A stretch of 64,000 nucleotides of DNA from Mycosarcoma maydis. Its lineage: Eukaryota; Basidiomycota; Ustilaginomycetes; Ustilaginales. The notes under the pieces were generated by a model, which saw only the letters and a program-made list of their open reading frames with translations, searched no databases and was not told where the DNA came from. The translations under genes and the position numbers were made by a program. This document shows positions 29,945-40,530 of this stretch, piece by piece. How positions within the stretch are numbered: the stretch's first letter is position 1; each line of letters starts with the position of its first letter. The stretch covers positions 1,550,001 through 1,614,000 of the forward strand of contig NC_026479.1 of assembly GCF_000328475.2 (NCBI RefSeq), written 5' to 3'.

Positions 29945-31540
29945 ATGCCTCAAGTAGCTGCCAGCTCATCCAACGTGGGTCCGTCCTCTGCTGCCGCATC
30001 ATCGGCCAGCCATGTGCAAGAGGTAGCCAAGAGCGCATCGGACCCACCCAAGCACACTTCCTTCTCCTCGATTGGCATTTCACCGATGCTCATTCGCAGC
30101 CTGGCTTCACTTCAAATCAAGGTGCCTACGCCAATCCAATCGCTCACCATTCCATCTGTGCTCGAAGGCCGTGACCTTGTCGGTGGCGCCCAGACGGGTT
30201 CTGGCAAGACGCTCTGCTTTGCGCTACCAATCCTCAACAAGCTCATCAAAGATATGGTCGGTGGTTTCGCCGTAGTACTCACGCCAACGCGCGAGCTTGG
30301 AGTGCAACTGCACGAACAATTCGTTGCTGTCGGAGAAGGTGCGCGCATGGGTCTTCGGTGTGCACTTGTGCTCGGCGGCATGGACATGATGAAGCAAGCT
30401 TCTGAACTCGCCAACCTTCGACCACACGTCATTGTCGCCACTCCTGGTCGTCTTGTAGATCACCTGCGCAGTGGAGGTGGAGAAGAGTGGGGCCTCAGAA
30501 GGTGCAAGTTTCTGGTGCTCGATGAAGCAGATCGACTTTTGACAGACACGTTTAAGCCAGAGCTTGAGTACCTGTACTCTGTATTGCCAAGTGCAAAGAC
30601 GCTCCAGACATTGCTTTTCACAGCGACGTTGACGGAGCAAGTGGTCGAATTTGCAAATGCCAAGAGACCCGAGGGAAAGCCGGCGCCGATGGTGTGCAAA
30701 ATCGAAATGGACACAAAGACGCCCGAGACGTTGGAGCAGAGGTATGTATTTGTACCCTCACACGTCCGCGAGCCATACCTGTACCACATTCTGCGTCATC
30801 CGCCCATCAAGCCGAGCTCGGAACGCGTACGCAAGCTCAATGCGAAACATCAGGCGGATCGAGAACGGAAAGAGGAAAACCAACGGAAGAGCGGCAAACG
30901 ACGTCGTACACACCACGCATCTGATTCCGACTTGGATCAAGATGATGACGCTGCGCTATTCCTACCGGCAACGATTATCTTCACCGCCCGATGCAAGACA
31001 GCCGCTACGCTGTCCGGAATGCTAGCCGAACTGGGTATCCCCAACGTCTCGCTTCATTCGCATCTGCGTCAATCGGAACGCTCCGAGAATCTGCAAACGT
31101 TTCGCGCACAGCGTGTGCCTGTGCTGATCGCCACCGACGTCGGTTCGCGAGGTCTCGACATTCCGGACGTCGAACTCGTCATCAATTGGGACCTTCCCTC
31201 GGCGTGGCAAGACTACGTCCATCGCGTCGGTCGTACCGCTCGTAACGGCAAACGTGGCTTCGCCATCTCGTTCATCACCGAACGCGACATCGACGTGATC
31301 CACTCGATCGAGGACAAGATCAACACCAAGTTGACACAGCTCGAAGGGCTGGAGGACGAAGACAAGATTCTAGAAAAGTTGAATGCCGTGGCTACTGCCA
31401 AGCGCGTCGCCACGATGGCGCTGCACGACTCTCAGTTTGGAGAGAGACAGCAGAGGAATCAGCACAAGCAACTGGCCAGACTCAAGGCCGAAAAGAGGGC
31501 TAGCAAGAAGGCCAAGAGTGCGGGCCATGATCAACAATAG
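29945..31540 (+). CDS. DBP8: DEAD-box RNA helicase DBP8 (ribosome biogenesis)
   Basis: A 531-residue ATP-dependent RNA helicase of the Dbp8/DDX49 group (18S rRNA processing in the nucleolus). Motifs in order: Q-motif region FSSIGISPMLIRSL with PTPIQ, motif I AQTGSGKT (82-89), Ia TPTRELG, GGMD, TPGRLVDHL, II VLDEADRLL, III FTAT, IV region SLHSHLRQSERSENL, V ATDVGSRGLDIPDVE and VI HRVGRTAR. The GGMDMMKQASEL segment is typical of Dbp8. A basic/acidic insertion (about 300-340, KRRRTHHASDSDLDQDDD) separates the RecA lobes and the C terminus is lysine-rich. The start is the ATG at 29945 (MPQVAASSS). Confidence 0.9.
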   Translation: MPQVAASSSNVGPSSAAASSASHVQEVAKSASDPPKHTSFSSIGISPMLIRSLASLQIKVPTPIQSLTIPSVLEGRDLVGGAQTGSGKTLCFALPILNKLIKDMVGGFAVVLTPTRELGVQLHEQFVAVGEGARMGLRCALVLGGMDMMKQASELANLRPHVIVATPGRLVDHLRSGGGEEWGLRRCKFLVLDEADRLLTDTFKPELEYLYSVLPSAKTLQTLLFTATLTEQVVEFANAKRPEGKPAPMVCKIEMDTKTPETLEQRYVFVPSHVREPYLYHILRHPPIKPSSERVRKLNAKHQADRERKEENQRKSGKRRRTHHASDSDLDQDDDAALFLPATIIFTARCKTAATLSGMLAELGIPNVSLHSHLRQSERSENLQTFRAQRVPVLIATDVGSRGLDIPDVELVINWDLPSAWQDYVHRVGRTARNGKRGFAISFITERDIDVIHSIEDKINTKLTQLEGLEDEDKILEKLNAVATAKRVATMALHDSQFGERQQRNQHKQLARLKAEKRASKKAKSAGHDQQ

Positions 31541-31764
31541 ACCACACAACCGACACCAACGGTCATCCACACACACTTACGCTCACCTATTCGCGGCTTT
31601 ATTTGTAACTGTATCGTCATGGCATTGCATCATACCCACAACCAAAAATACTTTTGGTGTCGGCTTCAAACTCACTAGTGGGAAGCTTCACGAAAGCCTC
31701 CTCAATCACGAATCATGAATGTGCAAATGATGACGGATTCGAGGATGAAAAAAAAAAGAAAGCG

Positions 31765-31870
31765 TCCGGACAGCCGGAATCGAACCGGCGACCTATGGTG
31801 CTTTTCCGTTAATACCGGATTAGGGTTTCCAATTACAAACCATCGCTACTTCCAACTGAGCTATGTCCGG
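31765..31870 (-). tRNA. tRNA-Tyr (GTA), intron-containing
   Basis: Reads on the minus strand. Acceptor CCGGACA (31864-31870) pairs with TGTCCGG, discriminator A at 31765. The T arm is GCCGG-TTCGATT-CCGGC. Anticodon stem ATGGT pairs with ACCAT; the loop reads TT-GTA-A, so the anticodon is GTA. A 32-nt intron (31801-31832) lies after position 37, the standard place. Ten T on the minus strand (31748-31757) make a Pol III terminator 7 nt downstream. Confidence 0.95.
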
Positions 31871-34125
31871 GTTTTAGATTGGCAAGGAGCAACAAGATTG
31901 CGTCTATAATATGTACTATTATTTCTGGTATAATCATCAAGCTGGATCTGTGTGAGTTGGTTGAGTCTTCAGTTCATCGTTGGCTGTGTTCTTCTCGCAA
32001 GCTCTGAGCATGGGTTCTGAAGGCTGTGGTACGAGCGGTTCATCATGAGTGGAAGAGACAGATTCACATTGGCATCGAGCAGATCAACGCGCAGGTTGCC
32101 AGGTGAGTATTTGATCGGCGACTGGCGGCGAATCGGGGCCAAGAACTCGCGGTAATCGTGAAAAATTTAAAAAAAATTAAAAATACCACGGGTTGCGCCT
32201 ACCAAATTTCGATAGGCGATGCTATCATTCACGATTCAGGCACCTGCAAAAACAAGAAAAATCCAACGGAAGCACTCACGACTCATGACTGGACGACTGA
32301 CAACTGACGACTCACAGTCTTCACGTGGACACAGCCCGACGGAGGTACACAGGACGATCAGAGAGACTTACGACTCATGACTCGCTCATTTGAACCCTTC
32401 TCCGGCTTCGCACAAATCACGAATTCATACGGTTGCCGAGGTCGAGTCATACATTCTCGAATCACGATCCACGATTGTCCTCGCATCAGGTATGACTCTC
32501 CCTTTTGCACCTTTCGCTCAACACTTCATCCGCGTCAACCGTCATAGCCACCACATGCGACACTGAGCGGGGCTCGACGAGATGTTGTGACAAGTGACAA
32601 TGGTTTTGGCGACTCATACTTGACAGGCTGCATGTGGATCGTATTGAGACGTCTATATCCATTGGCATGACACTGCGCTCATGAGGCTATCCTGGCTCGA
32701 AGACTGCCATGACGACTGTCGCTGCTTTCCCGAGCAGCAACAACACGAACGAGCAAGTCCGATATGTCGGCGAAGCGTGGCTATGTCAATAAGGAGAGAT
32801 GAAGAGCCGAGTGCAACAGCGTACAAAGCTCACACCATGCCCCGCTTGCGTGATCCGCGGGAATCACGAATGCAACTCAAGCTTTAAGAGAGGCGGTACA
32901 GCCTAGCAGTGCATTTTACGCTCGTGGCTCAGGCAGCTAGTGGTTAACCGCTTGCAAGCTACAGCAGGTTTCAATCAAAGCGTTCATATGATTCTGAGAC
33001 CCTGAGCCTTGTGTCTATCAGTGTATTTGTCTTGTCTTTAGCTGGCGTGAGTTCTACAATCTATCGTGGAGCCCAGCGGGCAGAGACTGGTGGGATACCG
33101 CTCGTGCCTGACAAGTGGCTTGAATTGCCAGTCCCGCTCCCCGGATTTTATCTTAATGGTTTGCTTGGCATGCGCTCCCGCCCTGAGCAACAGCGTCACA
33201 GATGTGGATCAGCGTTCAGGCGCAATCGCGATCAGCGCTCAAATCAAGAGTCATAGCAAGGAAGCTGACACCTCACCATCCGTTTCTTACGATCATGCGC
33301 ATCTGAATAGCACTACGTTGCAGATGTACCAGCCTGGTTTCCTGTGGAAACAGGAAGCGTAGTATATCGGCTGCGTACAACACTGACCATCACAGCCGGC
33401 AGTGCAAGTGTTGCAAGCGAGGAGCGACTCAGCCATAGAACAAAGCCGGTGCACATGACATGTCTTCTCGATCACGGTTGCGCAACATTCGACATTTGTG
33501 ATTCGTGATTGACTCGACGGCTTCTCTCGGCTATCCAGACACGAGGCGGGCGTTGGATGTGTGTGACCTGAACTATCTCCGCGGTGTTTCGTGTTTCCTT
33601 CGGGACGCGTGTGGATTTTGTTTTTCGTTTGGCTGTGGAGAAGCATAGAATGACGTGACAGCTCTTGCCTTTGCCTCCTGGTTGATTCTGCGTGACTCGC
33701 TGCCAGCATGAAGAGCGATTGCTAATCGTGAATGGTGGTGACCCTTGAATCTCGTATTGAGACTCCGAACTGGCGTTGACCGTGACTCCTGATGCTGCCG
33801 TGCGTACCTCGCGATGATATTACAGTGCCTTGACACGCGTGTGTTGCGGATATCATGGACATGGCCTCGATATGTGTCGCGGAATGCTGTGCTTGTCCGC
33901 TGGCATGTCGTCCAGCATGACAGCAACGTATGCTGACGATGCTCAGTCAGTCCCAGGGGAGAAGATATAAGTACACACCTAATCATTGAGCACCATCGAC
34001 GACTCTCCTCCTCTTCTCATCGCGCACACCAATTACTAGAATCACCAAACTCACAAAGCAAAAGACTTTCTCCACTGACAAAGCTGCTATCCAAAACAAC
34101 CTCGATCACCACCAGTCAAACTCTC
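31871..34125. other. Intergenic, 2.3 kb
   Basis: No gene recognised. Contains an A-rich stretch (32160-32185), numerous degenerate CACGATT / ACTCACGACT motifs (32215-32480) and small frames without domain similarity. A tRNA-like stretch near 32935-32975 was examined and rejected. Confidence 0.55.
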
Positions 34126-34638
34126 ATGTACCCCTCTGTCTACACCACCACCACCACCAACGAACCCAGCAACCTGACCAAGATGCTCTCGCTCTTCCGC
34201 AAGTCCAAGTCCACCCAAGTGATGTCCAATGCCAACAATTCCGAGACCACTCTCGTCTCGACCAAGTCTAAGCGCCAGACCCGGCGCGAGACCGAGCCAT
34301 ACAAAGCCGAATTCAGCGGCATGGGTATGATGGGCGGAATGCCTGCTATGGGAACCCACATGTTTCTTGAGCCACCTTCCCCCACCGGCTCTAGCGCTGG
34401 CGACAGCAAAACGAGCATCAAAATGGTCCCCGCTCAGCCTTTCAAGTCCAAGCCCAAGGCCTCGTTCGCGTCTGAACGTGTGGAAACTCTACGGGGTATG
34501 TTTCAAGTTGCTTCTCCTCCGAGAAGAGGTGAAAAGTCCGCACAGGAACTGCTGGATGAGCTGTACACCAACTCTTCCGTTATGATCGGCGGCATTGTCG
34601 CGCCCCTGTCGATGAAGAAGAATAAGGTAGAGTGTTGA
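34126..34638 (+). CDS. Small orphan protein, possibly spliced at its 3' end
   Basis: Not recognised. The unspliced frame is 170 residues: basic start around MLSLFRKSKSTQ, a Met/Gly stretch (GMGMMGGMPAMG), a proline/serine linker and a helical SAQELLDELYTNSS near the end. Splicing could change the C terminus: a perfect GTATGT donor at 34496 (after codons for VETLR plus one base) pairs in phase with a strong acceptor at 34855 (CTGAC branch-like at 34800, pyrimidine stretch, CACAG), joining to a frame ending at 34989 that reads RESVDTLATTVATTPRS and KLLKQHKAFFNN. Which form is real is not decidable here. The ATG at 34183 (MLSLFRK) is an alternative start. Confidence 0.55.
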   Translation: MYPSVYTTTTTNEPSNLTKMLSLFRKSKSTQVMSNANNSETTLVSTKSKRQTRRETEPYKAEFSGMGMMGGMPAMGTHMFLEPPSPTGSSAGDSKTSIKMVPAQPFKSKPKASFASERVETLRGMFQVASPPRRGEKSAQELLDELYTNSSVMIGGIVAPLSMKKNKVEC

Positions 34639-34989
34639 TAAAAAAATCCTTCCCCTAAGCCCCTGGACCTCGACTCTTTTGCAAAGATCGAGCAAGAAGG
34701 ATGTTTTCGTCGGCTACACTTTCCACTCTCTTCGCTCGCCCCACTCCGCTCGACTAAAAAGTGGTGTTTGTGGCTGGTTATAAAGCGAGACTTGATGTCT
34801 GACCGAACTGCTATGCGTTTCTCTTCTACCTCATCCATCAAAAATCAAAACACAGGACGAGAATCAGTCGATACCTTGGCGACGACCGTAGCAACCACGC
34901 CTCGCTCTGCCAACTCTGGCACATCGTATCAAAGGAAACTGCTGAAACAGCACAAGGCGTTCTTTAACAACGCTTTCAGCAACACTTGA

Positions 34990-35711
34990 TCGAGAGATCG
35001 TACTTGAAGATCTTTTGAAGTATGCATTTATGATGGTCTCTTTCCTGCCACGTGTTCCACCTCGTTGTGGGCGAAAAAGAGAGAAGGTGAGAGGGGGCAG
35101 GATGGCGGTAGGTCAGGCTGACACGACGTGGTCTTGTTCAGCGAGAATTCTGGCGCAATGTCTCTGAGAGAGCTGCATGCAGTCGCCACCCGTCGGCGCT
35201 TGATCAGGCCTTCCAGCTCGAGTCTTGGCACTCCACTAGGCTTGCATAGTCCATTCGCGCCTCTTCGCACCGCCGGTCCGCTCCGTAGGTCCCATTTTCG
35301 AGACCGCACCACAGTCGCCCAGGCCGTCGCATTTGTTCGCGCCACCGGTCTAGTCAGCAGATCATTCTAGATTCGCTGGCCTTGCAAAGACGCTCACGAT
35401 CCTTCCGCTGCTTGCACGAACACTTTCATGAATGTACGCATTCACCCAGTCAAGCAGGTCCAATTCCAGCCTCCAGCCTTTGGAGTTCAAACACCTGCTG
35501 ATTTTCTTCTTTAACGAAACCTGGACAGGTCTTGTTGCTTCGATTCCCCTCGTACCAAGCGTTCGATCTTGATGGTGCTTCTATCTATCCTCATCTTGAC
35601 TAGTAAGACTGAGTTCCTTGCGTTTGCTCAATTTGATTGTCTCTGGCCCCAAAAGCTCTCGGTCGTGCTGTGCTTTCGTGTGTATGCTGTGATGAACGTA
35701 TTGAGCACAAG
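34990..35711. other. Intergenic, orphan to BRE2
   Basis: Holds one low-confidence frame (listed separately) and the 3' flank of BRE2. Nothing else recognised. Confidence 0.45.
35158..35370 (+). CDS. Candidate small Arg/Ser-rich protein
   Basis: A 70-codon ATG frame, MSLRELHAVATRRRLIRPSS and onward, rich in Arg and Ser with almost no acidic residues before a TAG at 35368. The composition resembles a mitochondrial presequence, so it may be the first exon of a small mitochondrial protein, but I could not find a convincing continuation (a following ATG frame at 35430 has only 28 codons). It may equally be chance. Confidence 0.2.
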   Translation: MSLRELHAVATRRRLIRPSSSSLGTPLGLHSPFAPLRTAGPLRRSHFRDRTTVAQAVAFVRATGLVSRSF

Positions 35712-38198
35712 TTATACAAATGCAGACACTTTGCCGTTGCAGGCTTGGCGTTCTTCAACATCACGCATCACGACATCGTCCAACTTCTCATGTGGATGGG
35801 GTGTGGGAGAAACGGTCCTAGTCGGGTCTTCTGGCGAAGCCGCGCGCGACCAAGACCGCTGTTGAGCCGCATCTTCGAGGCGAGCATGCGGCGGTAGATG
35901 AACGTGCGTGGAAGATGTCCGAGCAGCATCGCCGTCATACACTGCCGCGGGCGGTGGAACCGACATACCGCCCACACTGCCAGTATTAGCATCCGACCTA
36001 GCCGCCGCGGCGTTTGCTTGCTCATCCACATCCATGTGCTCTGCCTCAGCGGTGATGGTCTGATCCGCGTCGTCGTCGTCCTGTACACGTGCAGGAGCCG
36101 GACTAGCCGTGGCATTCCTAGCGAGCGCAGCAGCGTGCCTCCTCTTGGCGGCCGCATACCTCTCCTTTGCAGCGTTGTTGCGTCTCGCTTTTTCCTCTGC
36201 TAGCTTATCCGCCATGGCCTGCGCTTTGACTTCGTCTTGCAAATCGTACGCCCACATCTCGTGCAGGTGCTCTTCGAATCGCGCTGATAGAGGTTTCCAT
36301 CTCCTGAATGCCTCAGTGGACGCCTCCGGCTTGATCTGCATCGAGTCTGAGCTCGAAGAGTCGACCTTTTCCAGTGCTGCCTCAATGTCGTCTGGTGGTG
36401 GAAAGCGGAACCCGTTCTCGCCAGTGACGAGTTTGGCCCTCGCTCCACCGTAGCTGGAAACGAAGGCAAAGTAGCCAAGTTCGCCATCGTCAAAGATGTT
36501 TTCGCGCGGCTTGACGTTGATGACTGGCTCTGTAGGGTCACCCTTCTTGGCTGTGTCTTGCTTGCTTGAGCGTGAAGACAAGGAGGTGGATTTGTGAGCT
36601 GCCGGTTTGAGACCCGAGAAACCCCTGACACGGAGCGGACGAAAATCGAAGAGATCTCGGAAAGCGATGCCCTGTGGCTCACCATTGACAAAAAAGCCGA
36701 TCTTGGATCCAAGCATCTTGGGGATTGGTCGGAGCGATGGTGGTGTGGGTCCTGAGGGCTTTTCCTTGCTACCGGGATTTTTGCGGTTCTTGACTTTGGC
36801 GGAGCCTCCGCCACCACCGGAAAGGACGCCACTACCGGCTGACGGCACACTTGCGCCATTACCAATCATAGAACCGGCAATTCCGGTAGCGCCGTCGGCC
36901 GCAGCAGTGGAAGAAAGAGCTGTGTTTTGCGGCTCAAAGATGCCGGTTCCATCGATGCCCTTGAGCGCATCTTCAATGCTGTTGCCCTTTCGACTGCGTT
37001 CCATGAGCTGCTCCATTTCTCTTGTGCGTGGATATTCAAGGCTTTCAAAGTAGAGCTGGCCCTTGTAACGGATGGCGATTCGTTCGCGCTTAATATTGGC
37101 AGGGTCGTTGTCGTCTTTGGGCGTTGTTTCTTCTGGAAGTTTGATGTACATTCCAACGACGTCACCTGCTTTGAAAGGCTTACCGTAAGGTAGAGGTCGC
37201 GACAGAGTCACCTTGTCTCCAGCCTTGTCCGTCAAGCCGTACGAATAGCCATCAAAGCCTACAGGCGCGTTCAAAGGAGCTTCTCTTCTGCCCCACCCGA
37301 GACGAACATGCGGGCCATCCTTCATGGGTGCTGGAAGCGAACCTGGAGCACCAACTCCAACCGTCAGATGCTCGGGAGGGAGAATCTCAATTTCGGCATA
37401 CCACTCGCCTTGACGAACGCCAATGTTGGTTCGTGCGCTGCGGAAACCTTTGTCAGTAGAGACAATGTCAGCATCAGCCGAAATCTTGGTGAAGGGGGAG
37501 CGGTCGGACCAGCACCAGTGTACGCTTGCTGGACGGGTTACGAGCGTTTTAAAGAGCGTCTTGGGGAGATGCTGACTGGCGGGACCGGCGGCTGTGTATC
37601 GCCAGCCATTGCGATTAACTGCAAAATTGACAGTATGGAAGAGAGTTGCCGAGCCCACGGTGGGAGCAAGGTGAGGCGAAGCGGCAAAATCCTCGGCATC
37701 GTTCTTGCGGAGTGCCGGGCCGCGATAGCCTTCCGGCAAGGAGTGATGCGATTGATTCGACGAGGTAGGTGTGGAGGAGGTGCCATCGGGCGTTGAACAG
37801 CCATCGTCCGAGGTAGGACTAGATCTGCCCGACGTAGGTACCGAGGGGGTTCTCGAGCTGGAGGGTGTCGGTCCGCGCCCCAGAAGGTGTGGAGCCGTAC
37901 GGGCGATGTAAACTTTCTGTGCGTCCGAGGTGGACTGCGGTACTGGCGTTGAAGATGCAGAGCGATAAGGATGCGGGGGTGACGAGGGTGGCAAGGAAGA
38001 GGACGAGGGTGGCGGGGAGGAAGTGGTGCCGACAAGAGCATGAGAAACGGCACCAGACTGTATCAAATCTTGGTACTTTCTCTTGTTGGTCGGCGTCGCT
38101 GCATCTGTGGTGTAACTGTCAGCGTTTGGACTGAGGACAGCGCCATGATCGACTGACGGCGGTGCCGACTGCAGTGGCAACTGACTGTCTATGTCCAT
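35712..38198 (-). CDS. BRE2: COMPASS subunit BRE2/ASH2 (SPRY domain)
   Basis: An 828-residue protein of the Ash2/Bre2 family, a core subunit of the COMPASS histone H3K4 methyltransferase. After a long low-complexity N terminus (P/S/T-rich, 1-160) comes the SPRY domain: VHWCWSDRSPFTKISADADIVSTDKGFRSARTNIGV, GEWYAEIEIL and HVRLGWGRREAPLNAPVGFDGYSYG. As in other fungal Bre2 proteins the SPRY is split by a long linker (Gly/Ser/Lys-rich) and resumes at LGSKIGFFVNGEPQGIAFRDL and LGYFAFVSSYGGARAKLVTG. The late segment FEEHLHEMWAYDLQDEVKAQA fits the Sdc1/DPY30-binding helix. The C-terminal tail is disordered. Start ATG at 38198 (MDIDSQLPL). Confidence 0.88.
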   Translation of the reverse strand: MDIDSQLPLQSAPPSVDHGAVLSPNADSYTTDAATPTNKRKYQDLIQSGAVSHALVGTTSSPPPSSSSLPPSSPPHPYRSASSTPVPQSTSDAQKVYIARTAPHLLGRGPTPSSSRTPSVPTSGRSSPTSDDGCSTPDGTSSTPTSSNQSHHSLPEGYRGPALRKNDAEDFAASPHLAPTVGSATLFHTVNFAVNRNGWRYTAAGPASQHLPKTLFKTLVTRPASVHWCWSDRSPFTKISADADIVSTDKGFRSARTNIGVRQGEWYAEIEILPPEHLTVGVGAPGSLPAPMKDGPHVRLGWGRREAPLNAPVGFDGYSYGLTDKAGDKVTLSRPLPYGKPFKAGDVVGMYIKLPEETTPKDDNDPANIKRERIAIRYKGQLYFESLEYPRTREMEQLMERSRKGNSIEDALKGIDGTGIFEPQNTALSSTAAADGATGIAGSMIGNGASVPSAGSGVLSGGGGGSAKVKNRKNPGSKEKPSGPTPPSLRPIPKMLGSKIGFFVNGEPQGIAFRDLFDFRPLRVRGFSGLKPAAHKSTSLSSRSSKQDTAKKGDPTEPVINVKPRENIFDDGELGYFAFVSSYGGARAKLVTGENGFRFPPPDDIEAALEKVDSSSSDSMQIKPEASTEAFRRWKPLSARFEEHLHEMWAYDLQDEVKAQAMADKLAEEKARRNNAAKERYAAAKRRHAAALARNATASPAPARVQDDDDADQTITAEAEHMDVDEQANAAAARSDANTGSVGGMSVPPPAAVYDGDAARTSSTHVHLPPHARLEDAAQQRSWSRAASPEDPTRTVSPTPHPHEKLDDVVMRDVEERQACNGKVSAFV

Positions 38199-38877
38199 GA
38201 CATGAGCGGTGCTGCAGTTGAGATACGCAGTGGAAAGCCTAGTTGCAAAGAGCCTATGCAGAGGAGATGGAGGTCAGGAGAGAGTATGCGTGTTGTGCTG
38301 AGAAGCTGCTTCTCTTGTTGAGCGAAATCACAGAATGAGAGAGACCCTGAACAAGTAAGTTAAGTCACGAGTATTCGTGATTCGTGATTCGTGATTCGTG
38401 ATTCGTGATTCGTGATTCGTGATTCGTGATTCGTGATTCATGATTTCACGATTGACGATTATTAAAAAGTCAATTTCCAAGCACTCACGACTGCTCCCCA
38501 CGGCTCCCACGTGACAGTCGTGAGTTGGTCTCTGCCTCTCCACAACCTCGGAACTGGTCCGCGTCGCGCGTCGTGGTTTAAATTCACGATTGTTCCTATT
38601 AGTCACGAGTAATTGCACACTGCGCACCGTGAGTGGTGTGTAGCGTGTAATTGAGTGAGTGTGCATCAACCACTCGTGACTCACGACTGACGTGTGAGTT
38701 GAGTTGAAAAAGCATGTTTTGTGTGTGACAAGAACAACAAACCACTCCAAGACTCGTGACTCTTTCCGGTCGCTGTTGTCACTTGATCGACTCTATCAGT
38801 CTCTATTCATCATCACCACCATAGACACACTGACGATTTGAACAATTGTCTTTGGAGGCTTGGTATCAATCGTAGCT
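38199..38877. other. Divergent spacer BRE2 / coiled-coil gene with heptamers
   Basis: Contains the largest ATTCGTG array in the window and many ACTCACGAC / GTCGTGAGT motifs (38483-38700). Confidence 0.6.
38373..38435. repeat. Heptamer array ATTCGTG x9
   Basis: Nine perfect tandem copies (63 nt), followed by an imperfect copy ATTCATG and then an inverted TTTCACGATT. This is the longest array of the family here. Confidence 0.95.
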
Positions 38878-40311
38878 ATGGACTCCTCACGTCTTCCACC
38901 CGAGACCCCGCGCAGACAGCTGCTCAAGCGCATCCACAGGAGGAGCTCCATCCTCCCCTCGATCCTCCCCTCGATGGACCCTGCATCTCACACGGCAACT
39001 TCCTCTTCTACAAGCTCGACTCGTTCGACATCACGACGCACATCGCTCATTCCTGACAACACGTCTCCACTTCTAGGCACTACTGCATTGGAAAAGCACG
39101 ACGAGGCGGACGAAGACTATGAGCGGACCGACCAACACCATGTCAAGTCCGAGGCTGAACGGTTCGACGACCAACCAGACTCAACAAGTGTCAATCGAGA
39201 TGAGCAGGAATTCCATGACGATGAGAATGGCGAGGAGGCTGCATGGGCTCAGGTGGATGAACTGATGGACACGCTTCAGCTTCGGAACCAACGCATCCTC
39301 GAGCTAGAAAAGAGTGTTTCGCAGCTCCAGCGTGACCTGCAAGTCGAGAAAGACCGCACAAGATCATCCAAGGCCAAGGGCAGCTCCGCCAATACTGAAG
39401 AAAAGGGGCTCACGAGAGCAGCTGCAGTCAAGCTCGAGCGCGAGTTCCTATCGCAAGAAATGATCCTCAAAGGCTTGCAACGCGACAACGAGGATAAGAC
39501 GCTCGAGGTCGAGGCGCTTCGGCGCAAAGTTAAGATCATGTCCGACTTTCTCGCGCGACAGTACGGTGCTGACGATTGGGAGGCTGTCGTCTCTGCTTCG
39601 TCCGGTCTTGCCTCTGTCTCCGCCGGAGCGAAAGAGTCACTATCAACAGCGAGTCCAGACAAGGAAAGCCTCAGTGCAGTGGCCCGTGTGCTCAACGCTG
39701 CGAACGCTGGTAGTCCGCGTGCAGCCAACAGGGGCAAGTTCACACCAGTGCTCGGCTGCGATGTCGGTATGAATCCCTTTCTACCCTCTGCTTCGAGTCC
39801 TACCAAAGGTCCCGGTGCCAGCAACAACGACGATATGGTCATCCCCACCCTTGCTAGGCTACAAACACCAACATCCAGCCCCAGCAAGCTGTTCATCTCG
39901 TCATTTGCAGCACCTGCATCATCTCACGCAGCTGCAGAAGCAAAAGCAGAAGCAAATACAGATGCAGACACAGATGCAGACACAGATGCAGACGTATCGG
40001 TCGACCAAGCTGCTGCTGCGCATTCCGAGCAAGCGTCGATGCCAACGCACAACACTCTGGATCGCAGAACTGATACCAAGGGCGCTCTGCCAGCGGGCGT
40101 GGATGCCAACGTGCTGCTCGCGTCGATCGAAAGCGTCCGTCTACTCATCCAAGGCTTTGAAAGGAAGAATGCGATGCGCAGAGCCGAGCTCGAGTCGACC
40201 ATCGATAAAGCTATCGAAGCAGAGCGCAGAGCGGAGCACCTTCAAGCGCATGCGTCGGCTGTGTCTGCCCTTGCACCGTCGTCGTTCGAGCCAAATTCGA
40301 TCACTACCTAA
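38878..40311 (+). CDS. Orphan coiled-coil protein
   Basis: A 477-residue protein I cannot place in a family. It starts at the ATG at 38878 (MDSSRLPPETPRRQLLKRIH). A Ser/Thr-rich N terminus is followed by an acidic stretch and a coiled coil (about 118-225: LQLRNQRILELEKSVSQLQR, then REFLSQEMILKGLQRDNEDK and VEALRRKVKIMSDFLARQYG). The middle is Ser/Pro-rich; a short repeat of the form DTDA (12-nt DNA unit, 39957-39993) precedes a C-terminal helical segment (ANVLLASIESVRLLIQGFER, then LESTIDKAIEAERRAEHLQA). The layout suggests a cytoskeletal or spindle scaffold, but that is only a guess from composition. Single exon. Confidence 0.75.
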   Translation: MDSSRLPPETPRRQLLKRIHRRSSILPSILPSMDPASHTATSSSTSSTRSTSRRTSLIPDNTSPLLGTTALEKHDEADEDYERTDQHHVKSEAERFDDQPDSTSVNRDEQEFHDDENGEEAAWAQVDELMDTLQLRNQRILELEKSVSQLQRDLQVEKDRTRSSKAKGSSANTEEKGLTRAAAVKLEREFLSQEMILKGLQRDNEDKTLEVEALRRKVKIMSDFLARQYGADDWEAVVSASSGLASVSAGAKESLSTASPDKESLSAVARVLNAANAGSPRAANRGKFTPVLGCDVGMNPFLPSASSPTKGPGASNNDDMVIPTLARLQTPTSSPSKLFISSFAAPASSHAAAEAKAEANTDADTDADTDADVSVDQAAAAHSEQASMPTHNTLDRRTDTKGALPAGVDANVLLASIESVRLLIQGFERKNAMRRAELESTIDKAIEAERRAEHLQAHASAVSALAPSSFEPNSITT

Positions 40312-40530
40312 GATACATAGCCTACCATACTTTTATTCTTAGCACTCGCTACCACGCACGCCTCACCTGTCCCTGAAACCCTGTCAGTCATCTTTCGCAA
40401 TCCATGATACCCTCTGCCGTGTCGAGCAATCATGATGACTTGACTGAGATGTTGCATCTAGGCTGTACTGAAAACAAACCAAAAAAGAAAGAAATATAAT
40501 GCAGTACCAAATCTGGAAAACACATCTAAG

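Noticed and set aside
32935..32975. tRNA-like A-box and B-box words (TAGTGGTTA, GGTTTCAATC)
   Set aside because: No acceptor or anticodon stem forms around them; the spacing does not give a cloverleaf.
33000..33360. Frames at 33011..33256 and 33066..33362 as a gene
   Set aside because: Overlapping frames without a domain or a convincing start; no splice set found.
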